Positions 9,147 through 18,869 are shown, numbered from the stretch's first letter. The stretch is 35,085 nt of DNA from Branchiostoma floridae (GCF_000003815.2 NC_049990.1:3157976-3193060), one strand, 5' to 3'. Made by a program: numbers and translations. Notes: a model not told the origin generated them from the sequence alone.

Positions 9147-10380
9147 ATCAATGGTCATACTCAAAAGATGATTATACCAATCCCAAGTAGATGGACAATT
9201 TTCTGGGTACCCCGTGTCTTTTTTTCCTGCTGGGATGGTAGCAAGTCAGAAAAATGGGGCAACCAGAAAGTATCTGAAAAAAATAAACTACAACTGTAGA
9301 AAACCGCGAAAACGGAAAGCGAAAAGGAAACACGTACACGCTAGTCATCGCTGAACTTTTACTTTTGAAACATTTGAAGCATGATGGGGTGACCCCAAAT
9401 GCCCAGCCCAAACAAGACTCAATCAAGCTATTCACAGTAGCAACCAAGACGACCACTGTTAGAATACACTTAAACGCAAATATGAAATTGACTTAAATCC
9501 AGATCGCTCCCGTGTGGTACACGTTTGCCTATGGAGGTAACAAACGAAGGGCAAAAGGAAAAAAAAAGCATCACTAGTAAAACATTAACACAGGCACTGG
9601 CAGAAACAGATAAAAGTGTAAAACGCCCATTTAGCGAGGAAACTTTACGGTACCCGCCATAAGAAACACCACCTGCCCAAAGTCTGCCCTTAAAGTTTAC
9701 CGCAGATACTGACAGATATACACAAGATCATAAACAAGAGACCAGTTGAAAATACAGGTGGTCAATAAGTGGCGAAGGTTATTTATCAAGCTCGTAACTA
9801 TGGTGATAACAGCGATATCCGCAATTTTCCGGTCCAGACACAATGCCAAAATAGTAAAAGTCGGCCTTCAAACCTTCAGCACAGTCACTAGCCGATAAAA
9901 GCGCATGCTCAAGGGCAACAGGCAGACCGTTGTTGTTATTCGGTGAACTCTCACATATGAAAGACACATTGATAATACATACATACATATTCATACTTTT
10001 ATCAAGTTGAAGCATTCACATAGTTCTGCTTCCATTGTGTTCTATCTTTCATCAGTTCAATTAGGTCCTTAACATTGATAATAGCTGTATCTTAAGATTT
10101 AATTGACCAACATGGCAATACCGTCTGGCCTTTGAAATGAGTTCAGCACAGCCAGGAGCAGAAAACTACAAAAAAGCACCAACTTTTAATGCTGTTGTTG
10201 TTCAACTTGTAGTGCTTAGTGGCACATAGGGCAACACGTTTCCTTGCTAGCTCAGTAGCAGTGTATATACTTGAAGTGTGTATACAGGAAGGGGTTGCTA
10301 ACCCTTCCCCCATTAAACGCGCACGACACCCCCCCCCTTAAACACGGTACTCCATTTATCCAGCAATAGCATCATTTTGT
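9147..10380. other. Unassigned DNA
   Basis: Only short frames (94 codons at most) occur and no family features are seen. ATACATACATAC near 9978 is a short simple repeat, and a C-run lies at about 10328-10337. I see no RNA gene or mobile element in this stretch. Confidence 0.55.
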
Positions 10381-10492
10381 ATTTGTGAACTGTATCTTTT
10401 CAACATGTCTTGTTGTGACCTGTACTTAGCCCGGTGTGGCAAAAATGTGCAATGAAGGTCTTCATTCAAAAAAATTAAAAAAAAAAAAATTA
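10381..10492 (+). mobile_element. LINE 3' end, probable
   Basis: TGTGACCTGTACTTAGCCC, then GTGGCAAAAATGTGCAATGAAGG and TCTTCATTC lead into an A-rich run at 10466-10492. This is the style of CR1/L2-like LINE 3' untranslated ends as I recall them from lancelet DNA, with a simple-sequence tail. No reverse-transcriptase residues can be read upstream, so only the 3' tip is claimed. Confidence 0.45.
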
Positions 10493-10599
10493 TAAGCCCC
10501 ATCCCAAAGACGGGTGCAGCCCCAACCGAGATGCCCTTCCCAGGATTTGCACTGGAGCCTCTCAGTTACCAACTAACTTGATTTTACATGCTGTAATCT

Positions 10600-10665
10600 G
10601 TTGGCGCACTTCATGTGGTATTTGAAAATGTCATATGTCAAGCCAAACGGAATAAATCTGAATCT
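10600..10665 (+). mobile_element. LINE-type 3' tail (AATAAATCTGAATCTGAA)
   Basis: GTCAAGCCAAACGGAATAAA followed by TCTGAATCTGAAA is a retroposon-like end with a short (TCTGAA)n tail. A related end (GCCAAACGAATAAATAGAT) lies near 20528. No coding sequence accompanies it. Confidence 0.45.
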
Positions 10666-11019
10666 GAAAACCACAGAAGCACAGAAGTGGCCCATGACCG
10701 TACAAGGCCAATATTGGAGACGTTAGGAAGCTGTTATCGATTAGATAATACCTCCTGTACGGGCGCACCTGCTCACAAGGCGACTGGAGATCAGGATGAC
10801 AAGCTCGCATCGGGTCAATAAGGAAGATTGAAGCTTTTTACTATAGTTCTCTGTGTAAAATTTGCGTCACTGAGATAGGGGATTGGACACGCGAGCACAC
10901 CAACTTTTGCCATGCACATTATTTAGTTCCCCTTTTGTTACAAGCATTGTTTACATCTTACTTTCTTTTGTATTTTGCATTTTGCTTAGTCTGGTTATAT
11001 TCATGTTTTTGTATATGTT
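10666..11019. other. Unassigned DNA
   Basis: Short frames only and no repeat or RNA gene recognised. The region is AT-rich from about 10920 up to the miniature element that follows. Confidence 0.55.
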
Positions 11020-11024
11020 TAGTG

Positions 11025-11354
11025 CAGGGTTAGACAGGTCCACTAGCCCGATTGTCCCGGGCAACTGAAAGTGTCCATCGGGCAAGTGAATGTCCTTCCC
11101 CACTTGTCGGTCGGGCAAGTAAGATTTTTCCATGAGATTTTGATATACATGTTGCTTATCACGGTCACCACATCAAGCAATGGTTAACACAAAAATAGAG
11201 CCAATAATAAAAGAATTCCATTGCTGCACGTGAAAATACATAGTGAAAAATGTTAGTTAAATTTTTGGGCAAGCAGAAAGCTGGTTCGGCAAGTAAATTT
11301 TTTATGTACTTGCCCGATAGGACAAGTGAATTCTAGAAAACTTGTTAAACCCTG
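11025..11354. mobile_element. 330-bp hAT-like miniature element with 5-bp TSD
   Basis: The element begins CAGGGTTAGACAGGT and ends with the inverted ACTTGTTAAACCCTG; terminal CAGGG is typical of hAT transposons. TAGTG directly precedes (11020-11024) and directly follows it (11355-11359), a 5-bp target duplication. The ends carry several subterminal copies of TCGGGCAAGT and its reverse (about 11079, 11109, 11287, 11312), the kind of repeated sites a transposase might bind. It has no coding capacity. hAT elements usually make 8-bp duplications, so it may belong to a 5-bp subgroup. Confidence 0.75.
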
Positions 11355-11359
11355 TAGTG

Positions 11360-11660
11360 GTGGCGCTAATATAAGTTGAGAACTTGAGTGCATCACCAAG
11401 ACGTCTGTCTTGTCTCTCAAAGTGAATGAAAAGATATAAAATAGAATAAAGAAGATTCACATTCAAACGGGATTCTATAACAACTGCTTCGGATGGATGC
11501 ACTGAACGGAACTGACGGGGTCCCATGGCTGTGTTCAAGCAAATGTGATCTATCACCGTTGCGGGACTTAGATGAAAGTTATTTTTACAAGTTCATGCCC
11601 GGAGGCTAATTGCAAGTACATGTTGGAAACATATGAGACATTCGCGTGACAATGATCAGT
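11360..11660. other. Unassigned DNA
   Basis: No recognisable gene. The 84-codon minus-strand frame lacks features. The sequence leads into the hammerhead-like repeat that follows. Confidence 0.55.
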
Positions 11661-11661
11661 G

Positions 11662-11805
11662 ATAAACTTTATTGTAAAAAGAGGCTACTCGATTGAACAA
11701 AGTCTTCATCGTGATACAACCTTCCTTACTTCTTCAGTTCAGTAACGTTTCGACGACCATCTGTCGTCTTCATCAGTACAAAAATACATCATTTTTGTAC
11801 CGGTG
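11662..11805 (-). mobile_element. Repeat with hammerhead-like core and two adjacent hairpins
   Basis: On the minus strand (read from 11800 down) there is a perfect 9-bp hairpin GTACAAAAA / TTTTTGTAC, then CTGATGA, one bulged A, a perfect 6-bp hairpin GACGAC-AGATG-GTCGTC, then GAAAC. CTGATGA and GAAAC are the conserved hammerhead core strands, and the two hairpins occupy the places of stems I and II. A GTA triplet is available where a cleavage site would sit, but two bases between stem I and the core stay unpaired and stem III is not convincing. AATAAAGTTTATCAC lies downstream. Penelope-like elements carry such ribozymes; activity here is doubtful. Confidence 0.55.
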
Positions 11806-11888
11806 AATGAATTTGATCTAGCAACCTGATGAAACTATTAACGGAGAGGCTACTGGAATCTCAGAGGCTACTCGGCATAGTTCGTACA

Positions 11889-12330
11889 TAATAAGCTCTA
11901 TAGATCTAGCTAGTGTAATATTTATTTGCCACCTGCACTAGAAAACATTGCATAACAAATAGCATTGATCCTTCAGAATTCATGTCAATGTCCATGTGAA
12001 TGCAATGTTAACTGCGTAAGCTGCTTCTAATTCTCAAAGCGTAAATGTGGTCCATGCGCCTTTATGTATCCCAGTCAGACGTAATGAGCTCTATCTGGTG
12101 TAATATTTTATGTACCACCCCCCCCCCCCCGCTATCATAGCTGCACTAGATAACATTGCATAAGAAAGCATTGAACCTTCAGTATGAATTCATGTCAATG
12201 TCTATGACTATGTCGATGTGATGTTGACTGTGTAAGCTGTTTCTAATTCACAGTGTAACTGTGGTCCGTGCCCTTTATGTATCCCAGTCAGATGCAATGA
12301 GCTCTATCTGGTGTACTGTGATGTTTATGT
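11889..12330. repeat. Tandem duplication of a ~215-bp unit, two diverged copies
   Basis: The first copy (about 11889-12088) and the second (about 12089-12330) share, in order, GTGTAATATTTAT, CTGCACTAGA-AACATTGCAT, GAATTCATGTCAATGTC, GTAAGCTGCTTCTAATTC, CTTTATGTATCCCAGTCAGA and TGAGCTCTATCTGGTGTA. The second copy contains a C14 run at 12117-12130. No gene is visible within either copy. Confidence 0.88.
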
Positions 12331-12334
12331 TCTA

Positions 12335-13175
12335 TCGACTATAAAATCCACATGTTTATGGCCCACCGTTAATGCCTTTGGCGGAATGTGGCCCTTTAGA
12401 CTTGCCCTAGTTTCAAATCGGCGTTTTCTATGATCAATCAATGGGGCTCATTTTTCAGGTAGTGAATGTGTTATTTGTAAATGTACGTTAGCGTGAAGTC
12501 TTTGTTTTCTGAAATGGATGAATGAATTGAGTAGCAGTTTGCCAAATGACACTACCGGCTTTTTTCATATTTTCTTTTGAGATGAGTTCTATTGCAATCT
12601 CTATTCCATGCATTTTCAATGGTGGATAAGTAGGCAGCTGTACAAGATTCATGAAGTGATGTCTGACACTCGCGATGAGTGCTGAAACTGTGTTAAAAAT
12701 GTAACCTTAATTCAAAATGAGGTCCAACAGTCCCTATGGGCCACTTTAGCTCCCCTCTACATTCAAACACGATTAAACTGAGCGTCGCTTAATAGTCTTA
12801 TACGTTTGTAAGTGTCGGCATACAACTGACAGTAAAGTAATTATGGGTTTGCATGAGGGGAACAGATTTGTAGAATTAGATATGGTAGATTTTAAACCGT
12901 AATTCTTTTAAACAGACGATCGTACCTTCGAGTGCTTAACATCATTTTTGCAGTCACCAGTGGATGTCTTAACTTAAGAAGCTGAATTAAGTGACGAATA
13001 CAGTGGTTCCCTCGCAATAAAAGTCACCCACGCGAAAAGAAGTCCCTATAAATGCTAATTCTTTTCTATTGTCTTCTTCATTTTGTCCTATTGCATCTTA
13101 TAGTTATTTTGACATTTCCTTATATTACCTCAAGTAATTCTATGAAATTTTGCCTCGTTCAATTTTAGAAATTGA
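12335..13175. other. Unassigned AT-rich DNA
   Basis: No long frame, no recognisable repeat family and no RNA gene seen. Confidence 0.6.
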
Positions 13176-14150
13176 TTGTACAATATGCCTTTCATGTTTG
13201 CAAAAATTCTTTTATGTTTGAAACGTTTTTCTAGGAAATGTGCAGACCTTGGTCTCCATTCCCGGCTACAAATCTCCATTTACTGTCAGATACACCCGAA
13301 CAGAACCCAATTCCGCCTCCCAGCCCGGGGTTTTACCAATATTGATCGTGTGCCGCCGCCTGAATTACCTCCGAGCCGTTCTACCTATCAGCACGCCACA
13401 TCAAATCGAGCTATTGGCCTCTCTGCCATAGCCTGGGCAATCCAGGCTGTTCCCGAGGCCCGCACAGGCCAGCTCCTCGGCTCCAGGGTCGACATGCCCC
13501 CAAGGAAATATACCCCCAAGGAAATTTGGCTCCAGAAAGGAAGGTATTCTCAACCAAACCTTCTCGTCGAGTTGAAAAATATTGTTCAAATCGGTTATAA
13601 AGTAGGAATAATTTAGTGTGTCACTGAGCTTTCCTAGGAGGACAGTTCATTGGTAACTCCATTGCCGGCTAATTCTGGCAGAATGTCCAACCTGTTTAGC
13701 AATTTTTTAGTATATTTTCCCAGCCACCAACGGATGGTAGGGAAACAAACTGAAATGCCCTTCAGCATTGAATAAATTATAAAGGCAAGAAAAATCACCG
13801 GGAAGGGATAAGTTAGCCAGGCGGGGATGGAAGCTTGCAGTGCCGAGGATCCGCAGCCTGAAGCCCCGGGAGCGGCTGGTGACCAGGTTACGTTATCGGT
13901 CTCTCAGCCCACTAACCATCAGAGCCCTGCCTGAAGCTCCTAACGGTCTGATTGAATGGGAAGCGGCCGCGACTTTGTGCCGAGATTACCGGAGAGATTG
14001 GGGTTGATGGACGGCAAGCTGGTTTTCTGTTATACAAATATGTCAGGAGGGCGGGGGAGGCGGTAACTAGTGCAGGGAATGATCGCGCAGTGGTTTGGAC
14101 GCCCTGGGTCTGTGCTGAATTCCTGACGCAGTTAAAGAGCGCCTAAGAGA
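13176..14150. other. GC-richer unassigned segment with an unrecognised 146-codon frame
   Basis: The + strand frame 13176-13616 (146 codons) starts in AT-rich sequence and matches no family that I know; its middle is Pro/Arg-rich. A 16-base unit CCCCCAAGGAAATATA is tandemly duplicated with changes at about 13498-13529. AGCCTGG-GCAAT-CCAGGCT near 13430 is a perfect 7-bp hairpin. A second richer patch lies at 13850-14120. It could be a conserved non-coding element or a diverged exon; comparison with another species would decide. I do not claim a gene. Confidence 0.25.
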
Positions 14151-14874
14151 ATGTACACTTGCACTTGAAGCATGAAGCAAAACTATGGTGTTATACACTT
14201 CTTTTATAAGACACAATGGTTCATTTTTTATTTGTAAATGTATGCGGGTAGGCTAATTGCAAGGGTTCAAACAGTAAAAAGATAACAAGTGCCTATTCTA
14301 CAGATCTACATACATTAAAGGGGGGGGTGACTTCTTTATTGGAAGCCATGGCTAATTGAAATGTTCCACAATTTTATCAGCCAGTTTGTTGTTCGATTTT
14401 AGTAAAAATGTGTTTTTTGTAGGTCTTCTACCTGGCAAAAAAAGCTCAGGAATATTATTTTCATTGTGGAAGATGAAAATCTAGAATTTCAATACACATT
14501 GTTGTTACAGTAAATGACTTACGATGGAGATACGACAGTGATGCATGTCAATGAAAAAAAAAAAACATAACGCTGAAAGACCTCCATAGTCATCACAGAA
14601 TGGAAAATCGAAAAAGGCAACGTGGTCTGTTTTTGTACCAGCCCTGCTCATTGTTAACGTGTTTCGGGTCGGCCTGAATATGACAGTCTTTCCTGACAGT
14701 CTCCGTGCAATACCTTATTATGACTGTCTATTTGTCGGCGCCTGGCTGTTTTCTGATTGTGATGGATGGTCAAATATTACAGCGGACATAAAACATCACG
14801 GAACCACAAACAAAGGAGACTATTTTTGGAACATTATCAACAGAACGACCATGGCGGCAACGTTTTACTGTTCG
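14151..14874. other. Unassigned DNA
   Basis: The sequence is AT-rich with a G7 run near 14320 and an A-run near 14556. The 75-codon frame at 14659-14886 runs into the mariner terminus and matches nothing that I recognise. Confidence 0.55.
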
Positions 14875-14876
14875 TA

Positions 14877-15756
14877 CGAGGGGTGATCAATAAGTTCTCG
14901 GCCTAACTCAGAAATAATAAGCACAACTCAAATTTTGAGGCACAACTTTATAGTATGAAGCATTTTATCAATATCCTCCAAATTACAAATCATTGGAGTC
15001 ATTACTTTCCATGCATTCGTTTTATGCAAATTAGAAGGTAAGTGGCGAGAAAAAAGTGGTGTGAATTGTGATCAGACATGTGTGGGTCGAGTTCCCCATG
15101 CCGTAAATTAACAAAAGACATTGTCAAGATGTTTGATAATCATTCTCCTCCTATTTCAAGCAAAAAGAATTGGGTGTCTGACTTCCAGCAGCGCAAGTTC
15201 GATCGCACACGTCAGGTCAGGTCAATTGTCCCATTTTTTCCGTTCTCCCTTACCTAACATTACTGGGTGTCGCCTGCAAAGTAATGATTACAATAATTTG
15301 AATTTTGGTACAGATTTATATAAGACGTTATACTTGACATCTATGCTTCGAAATCTGAGCTGTGCTTATTATTTCTCCGCAAAACCGAGGACTTATTGAT
15401 AATCCCACGTACTTGTATAAAATCTTATATAAATGTGTACCAAAATTCAAATTATTGTGATCATTACGTTGCAGGTGACACCCAGTAACGTTAGGTAAGG
15501 GATAACGAAAAAAAAGTGGACAATTGATCTGAAACCTGAGGTGTGCGGGTCAAATTGTCTGATCACACTTCACCCTTCTTTTTCTCGCCACTTACCTTCT
15601 AATTTGCATAAAACGAATGCCTGGAAAGTAATGACTCCAATGATTTGTAATTTGGAGGATATTGATAAAAGGCTTCATACTATAAAGTTGTGCCTCAAAA
15701 TTTGAGTTGTGCCTATTATTTCTGAGTTAGGCCGAGAACTTATTGATCACCCCTCG
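14877..15756. mobile_element. Mariner-derived foldback element with internal third terminus
   Basis: The ends CGAGGGGTGATCAATAAG and CTTATTGATCACCCCTCG are perfect inverted termini flanked by TA at 14875-14876 and 15757-15758, the Tc1/mariner target. The inverted arms extend for about 340-450 bp. The left arm has about 128 bp (15077-15204) that the right arm lacks, and this includes the coding remnant. A third, eroded terminus (ACTTATTGATAATCCCACG with TGTGCTTATTATTTCT) lies at 15355-15411, immediately before the right arm starts. A mariner copy (14877-15411) therefore seems to be joined head-on to an inverted partial copy (15412-15756). Confidence 0.85.
15105..15212 (+). pseudogene. Mariner transposase helix-turn-helix remnant
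   Basis: 36 open codons inside the left arm read KLTKDIVKMF, then PPISSKKNWVSDFQQRKFD. The pattern SxxxKNWVxxFQxxxFD is like the second DNA-binding helix-turn-helix of mariner transposases, in which a Trp-Val/Phe pair and an FxxG/R segment are typical. No catalytic DD(E/D) region is present anywhere in the 880-bp element, and the frame is lost on both sides. This is a non-functional relic that identifies the family. The assignment relies on remembered family patterns, not a search. Confidence 0.6.
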
Positions 15757-15758
15757 TA

Positions 15759-16125
15759 CTGATTGTTACCTGGCCCGCAGCCCTTACCTCAACAACAAAT
15801 TAAATTAAAAGTGTCTGAGAATACGCTAGTTCTGGCTTGAAGAAACGATCAGATATCTCTAAGGTATGGTGGTTCATACCAGTCAAAAGCGGGTATTAAA
15901 AGTTAGACAAACCAGTCAATGTTTACAGTCGACAGGTGGTTAGTATAGACAGTATTCGTAATTTTTGTCGATAGAAAAAAATCATCTTTGCGAGCATCAA
16001 AAGGGGCCAAGTGGTCCTTATTCAGACGTACTAGTACATTTTACACAAGACGTGGACAAGAAATATACATTGATTTGTAAAAAAGTTGACATACCTTTAC
16101 TTGGCTTCTTCTCAGTCTCTTGGTT
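15759..16125. other. Unassigned DNA
   Basis: Short frames only and no recognised repeat. It precedes a CpG-rich segment. Confidence 0.55.
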
Positions 16126-16129
16126 CGAT

Positions 16130-16570
16130 GAATTCCCAGTTCGCTGTCCGTCCTAGCGCCGCCCTGTCCACTTCAGTCCGGAGTCACCACTGCTCGTCTT
16201 CTGCAAAGGAACACTCTGACGTCAGATCTCCGATTATTTATCCACAAACACTATCAACAGCTTGTCCGCCCTCAGGCTTGACTTATCCGATTCCGCCGCG
16301 CGATCCGCCTTACCCGCCGGCCTTTGATTTGATTTCGCAGTAAGAAACAACCGGTTGCTTTCACGTCTCGCCGTCAAGTGAGCTCTCAACAGCTGCGAGT
16401 GAGCTCTTCAGCGCTCTTCGATCGCAATTTTCTTTTGATCAGACGCGTAACGATCTCCCCTGAAACGCCTGTCGTCCCGTTTGGCCCCGGGTTTGAAGAG
16501 CGGCTCGGTGGGTTGTTGTCGTCCACTCGGTACCTCTCACACCACAACACCGCTCCCGCAAAGTGCAATG
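16130..16570. promoter_or_regulatory. CpG-rich segment with a full CRE site
   Basis: CpG is frequent over about 430 bp, unlike its flanks. TGACGTCA at 16217-16224 is a perfect cAMP-response/ATF site. GATTATTTATCC (about 16231) and CTTTGATTTGATTT (about 16322) resemble homeodomain/Fox and TCF/LEF motifs. Three frames of 73-85 codons are open here but share no family features; open frames are expected in GC-rich DNA. The segment may be a promoter or enhancer, but no TATA box plus coding exon pair can be shown. Confidence 0.3.
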
Positions 16571-16951
16571 TGATCGATACTCTAACAATAGTCAGCTGAC
16601 ACACGCTCACACATGTACAGATCGCCCCTCCTGGCGAGGAGTTTTACCGGGCATGCCTACCGTGACTTTGCACGGGGAAAACTTGACAAACTTCTGTCAG
16701 ACTTCTTACAAAATTCCCAATTGGAAGCTAAAGCCAGAATGGATCAAGGCTCAATAGGATAAGGCAAACGGCTAAGTGCGAATGAAGTCAGCAAAGAAAA
16801 AAAAACCCCACGCCCTTCTTTCCTCACCCACCAACCACGCAGCGACGTCTGTTCAACCGTGAGCTTGACGAATGGGCCCCGGCTTTATAATATTTCATTT
16901 GGCTTGGAAATGGGCCATTTTCCCCGCCAGCTTGCGCGCTGGTCTGTAGGC
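16561..16951. repeat. Segment repeated in shortened form at 17615-17785
   Basis: GTGCAATGTGATCGAT, CAGCTGACACAC-CTCACA, CGCCCCTCC and later AATATTTCATTTGGCTTGG and GGCCATTTTCCCCGCC recur in the same order at 17615-17785, where the middle (about 16640-16845) is missing. This indicates a local duplication followed by deletion. It contains an A-run and a short CCCC tract near 16796-16810. Confidence 0.8.
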
Positions 16952-17037
16952 CTAATCTCCAAGCAGATCTGGCTGTGGCAAATGGGAAAGAGTTAGCGTG
17001 ACCAGGCTAGTTAGCACCCAAATTTCCTCTCCTTTTT
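16952..17037 (+). mobile_element. Lone MITE terminus (ATCTCCAAGCAGATC)
   Basis: TAATCTCCAAGCAGATC is the same terminus as in the elements at 8971-9145 and 19866-19967. No opposing end is found before the gap at 17038, so the partner may be in the gap or lost. Confidence 0.55.
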
Positions 17038-17137
17038 NNNNNNNNNNNNNNNNNNNNNNNNNNNNNNNNNNNNNNNNNNNNNNNNNNNNNNNNNNNNNNN
17101 NNNNNNNNNNNNNNNNNNNNNNNNNNNNNNNNNNNNN
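17038..17137. other. Assembly gap, 100 N
   Basis: Exactly 100 N, the usual placeholder for a gap of unknown size. Repeats on both sides probably caused the break. Confidence 0.98.
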
Positions 17138-17920
17138 CCTTTGTTGAGGCCACAGTTTGATGATGAGCTCTGTTCACTTAAAAGGGAGTTTTGGTGTTAC
17201 ACTTGTTCACCTGTGCGTTTTTGTCTGGGTTTCTTTAGGGTTGAACTTTCAGATACAGTTTTATTTCAGTTGGCCTGGCATGTGAGATATTCAATATTCA
17301 CATGAAATGCAGCAAGAGTAACAACACTCATGGACATAGACTTAGCTAAAAGATAAGTTCACATGTAGTTTAAAGAACTTGACGCTCAAAATATAAAGTA
17401 GGTAAAACGTATACCCCCCCCCCTCCCCCCTCCGACTAGCTTGTCTACAGTATAGGCGAGTGTGTAAGCCCAAGAGTTGTTCTTAGCCCTTTGTCGAGGT
17501 TGCAACTTTGAGGTCAAACTGTGTGCACTTCACAGGGAGCCCTGCTGTCACCTGGTTCACTTAAGTATGTTTTTGTCTGGGTTTCTTTAGGCTTGAACTT
17601 GCGAACTACGCGCACCTAAGTGCGATATGATCGATCCGCTAACCATGGCCAGCTGACACACCCTCACAGATATAGCCCCTCCCAGCTCAACCGTCAGCTT
17701 GGCGATCAGGCCCTGGATATATTATATTTCATTTGGCTTGGAAATCGGCCCATTTCCCCCGCCTGTTAGCTTGTCTACAGGGTAGGGTTCTTTAGTCCTT
17801 TGGCGAGTTTGAGCTGTGTGCACTTTACATGGAGTTCTGGTGTTAATCGGTTCACCTGCATGTTTTTGTCTGGGTTTCTTTAGGTTTGAACTTTCGAACC
17901 ACGCGCACTCAAGGACCCAT
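17138..17920. repeat. Three copies of a ~310-330-bp dispersed-tandem unit
   Basis: GTTTTTGTCTGGGTTTCTTT followed by AGG-TTGAACTT occurs at about 17218, 17569 and 17862. Each is preceded by a GTGCACTT-ACA-GGGAG block and CTGGTGTT-ACCTGGTTCACCT variants. CCTTTG-CGAGG precedes copies one and two. The middle copy is followed by the segment shared with 16561-16951. The gap at 17038-17137 probably lies within this family. Confidence 0.8.
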
Positions 17921-18360
17921 TCCACTAGACGGCGATCGCGCTGCATCTCACTGTGATGAAAGTTAGGTTTGTGAAACTCTTAACTCTTGCGTATGACTGA
18001 AAAGACATTACTACTTTAGACACACAAAGCGCAAAAAGATTCGTTTTTGTCTCTTTGAAATTCGTTGAGCGCTCTGTCAAACCTTACATGTAGGTCGCAG
18101 GCCCTGTTTGCACTCAATACCTAACCTCATGCTTATTTATGATCGATTTGGTACCATTTGGTCATTTGGATTTTCCTTTATGTAAGTCAATGAAACGTCA
18201 GCTAAACTTTCCACCTGAAGATGATTAACGCAAAAGCACGGGCCCAGGTTTGTAAATGTAACTACATAGAGCACCACACGACTGTAAACCAACATGACAC
18301 TAATGACTACTAATGAATCCCCGCAGCTAACCGATCTGTGCGGCCATCAGGAGGAGAAAA
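17921..18360. other. Unassigned DNA
   Basis: No long frame and no repeat recognised before the E-box array begins. Confidence 0.6.
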
Positions 18361-18384
18361 CCTCCCGGGTTAACCGTCCTAACG

Positions 18385-18860
18385 CGCGGAACGTGACGCG
18401 TTATTCTGATGTGACGCAATAATCTGGTCACGTGACGCNNNNNNNNNNNNNNNNNNNNNNNNNNNNNNNNNNNNNNNNNNNNNNNNNNNNNNNNNNNNNN
18501 NNNNNNNNNNNNNNNNNNNNNNNNNNNNNNNNNNNNNNNTTTGGTCACGTGACGCGTCATCCTGATGTGACGCGTTAATCTGGTCGCGTGACGCGATATC
18601 GTGATGTGACCCGTTAATCTGGTCACGTGACGCGACATCCTGACGTGACGCGTTAATCTCGTCACGTGACGCGACATCCTGATGTGACGCGTTAATCTCG
18701 TCACGTGACGCGACATCTTGGTGTGACGCGTTAATCTGGTCACGTGACACGATATCTTGGTGTGACGCGTTAATCTCGTCACGTGACGCGACATCTTGGT
18801 GTGACGCGTTAATCTCGTCACGTGACGTGACATCCTGATGTGACGCGTTAATCCTGTCAT
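18385..18860. repeat. 39-bp minisatellite of GTCACGTGAC palindromes
   Basis: The unit is GTTAATCTCGTCACGTGACGC plus GACATCCTGATGTGACGC. The 10-base palindrome GTCACGTGAC starts at 18427, 18544, 18622, 18661, 18700, 18739, 18778 and 18817, with one variant (GTCGCGTGAC) at 18583; each step is 39 or a multiple of it. CACGTG is the bHLH-zip E-box core, and the TCACGTGA context is the form favoured by MITF/TFE factors. Because 39 is 3 x 13, stop-free frames run right through in more than one phase, giving 13-residue repeats such as HVTRLTRHTKMSR. I regard these frames as by-products. Confidence 0.93.
18439..18539. other. Assembly gap, 101 N, inside the 39-bp array
   Basis: The palindrome before the gap (18427) and the first after it (18544) are 117 = 3 x 39 bases apart, so the gap length keeps the array in register. 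Confidence 0.98.
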
Positions 18861-18869
18861 CAGCGGGGC

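Noticed and set aside
13176-13616. 146-codon plus-strand frame as a gene
   Set aside because: No family motif, no sensible start context, a composition shift inside the frame and an overlapping minus-strand frame. Kept only as an unassigned segment.
16378-16610. Overlapping 73- and 74-codon frames on opposite strands
   Set aside because: They lie in CpG-rich DNA where stop codons are scarce and show no recognisable residues.
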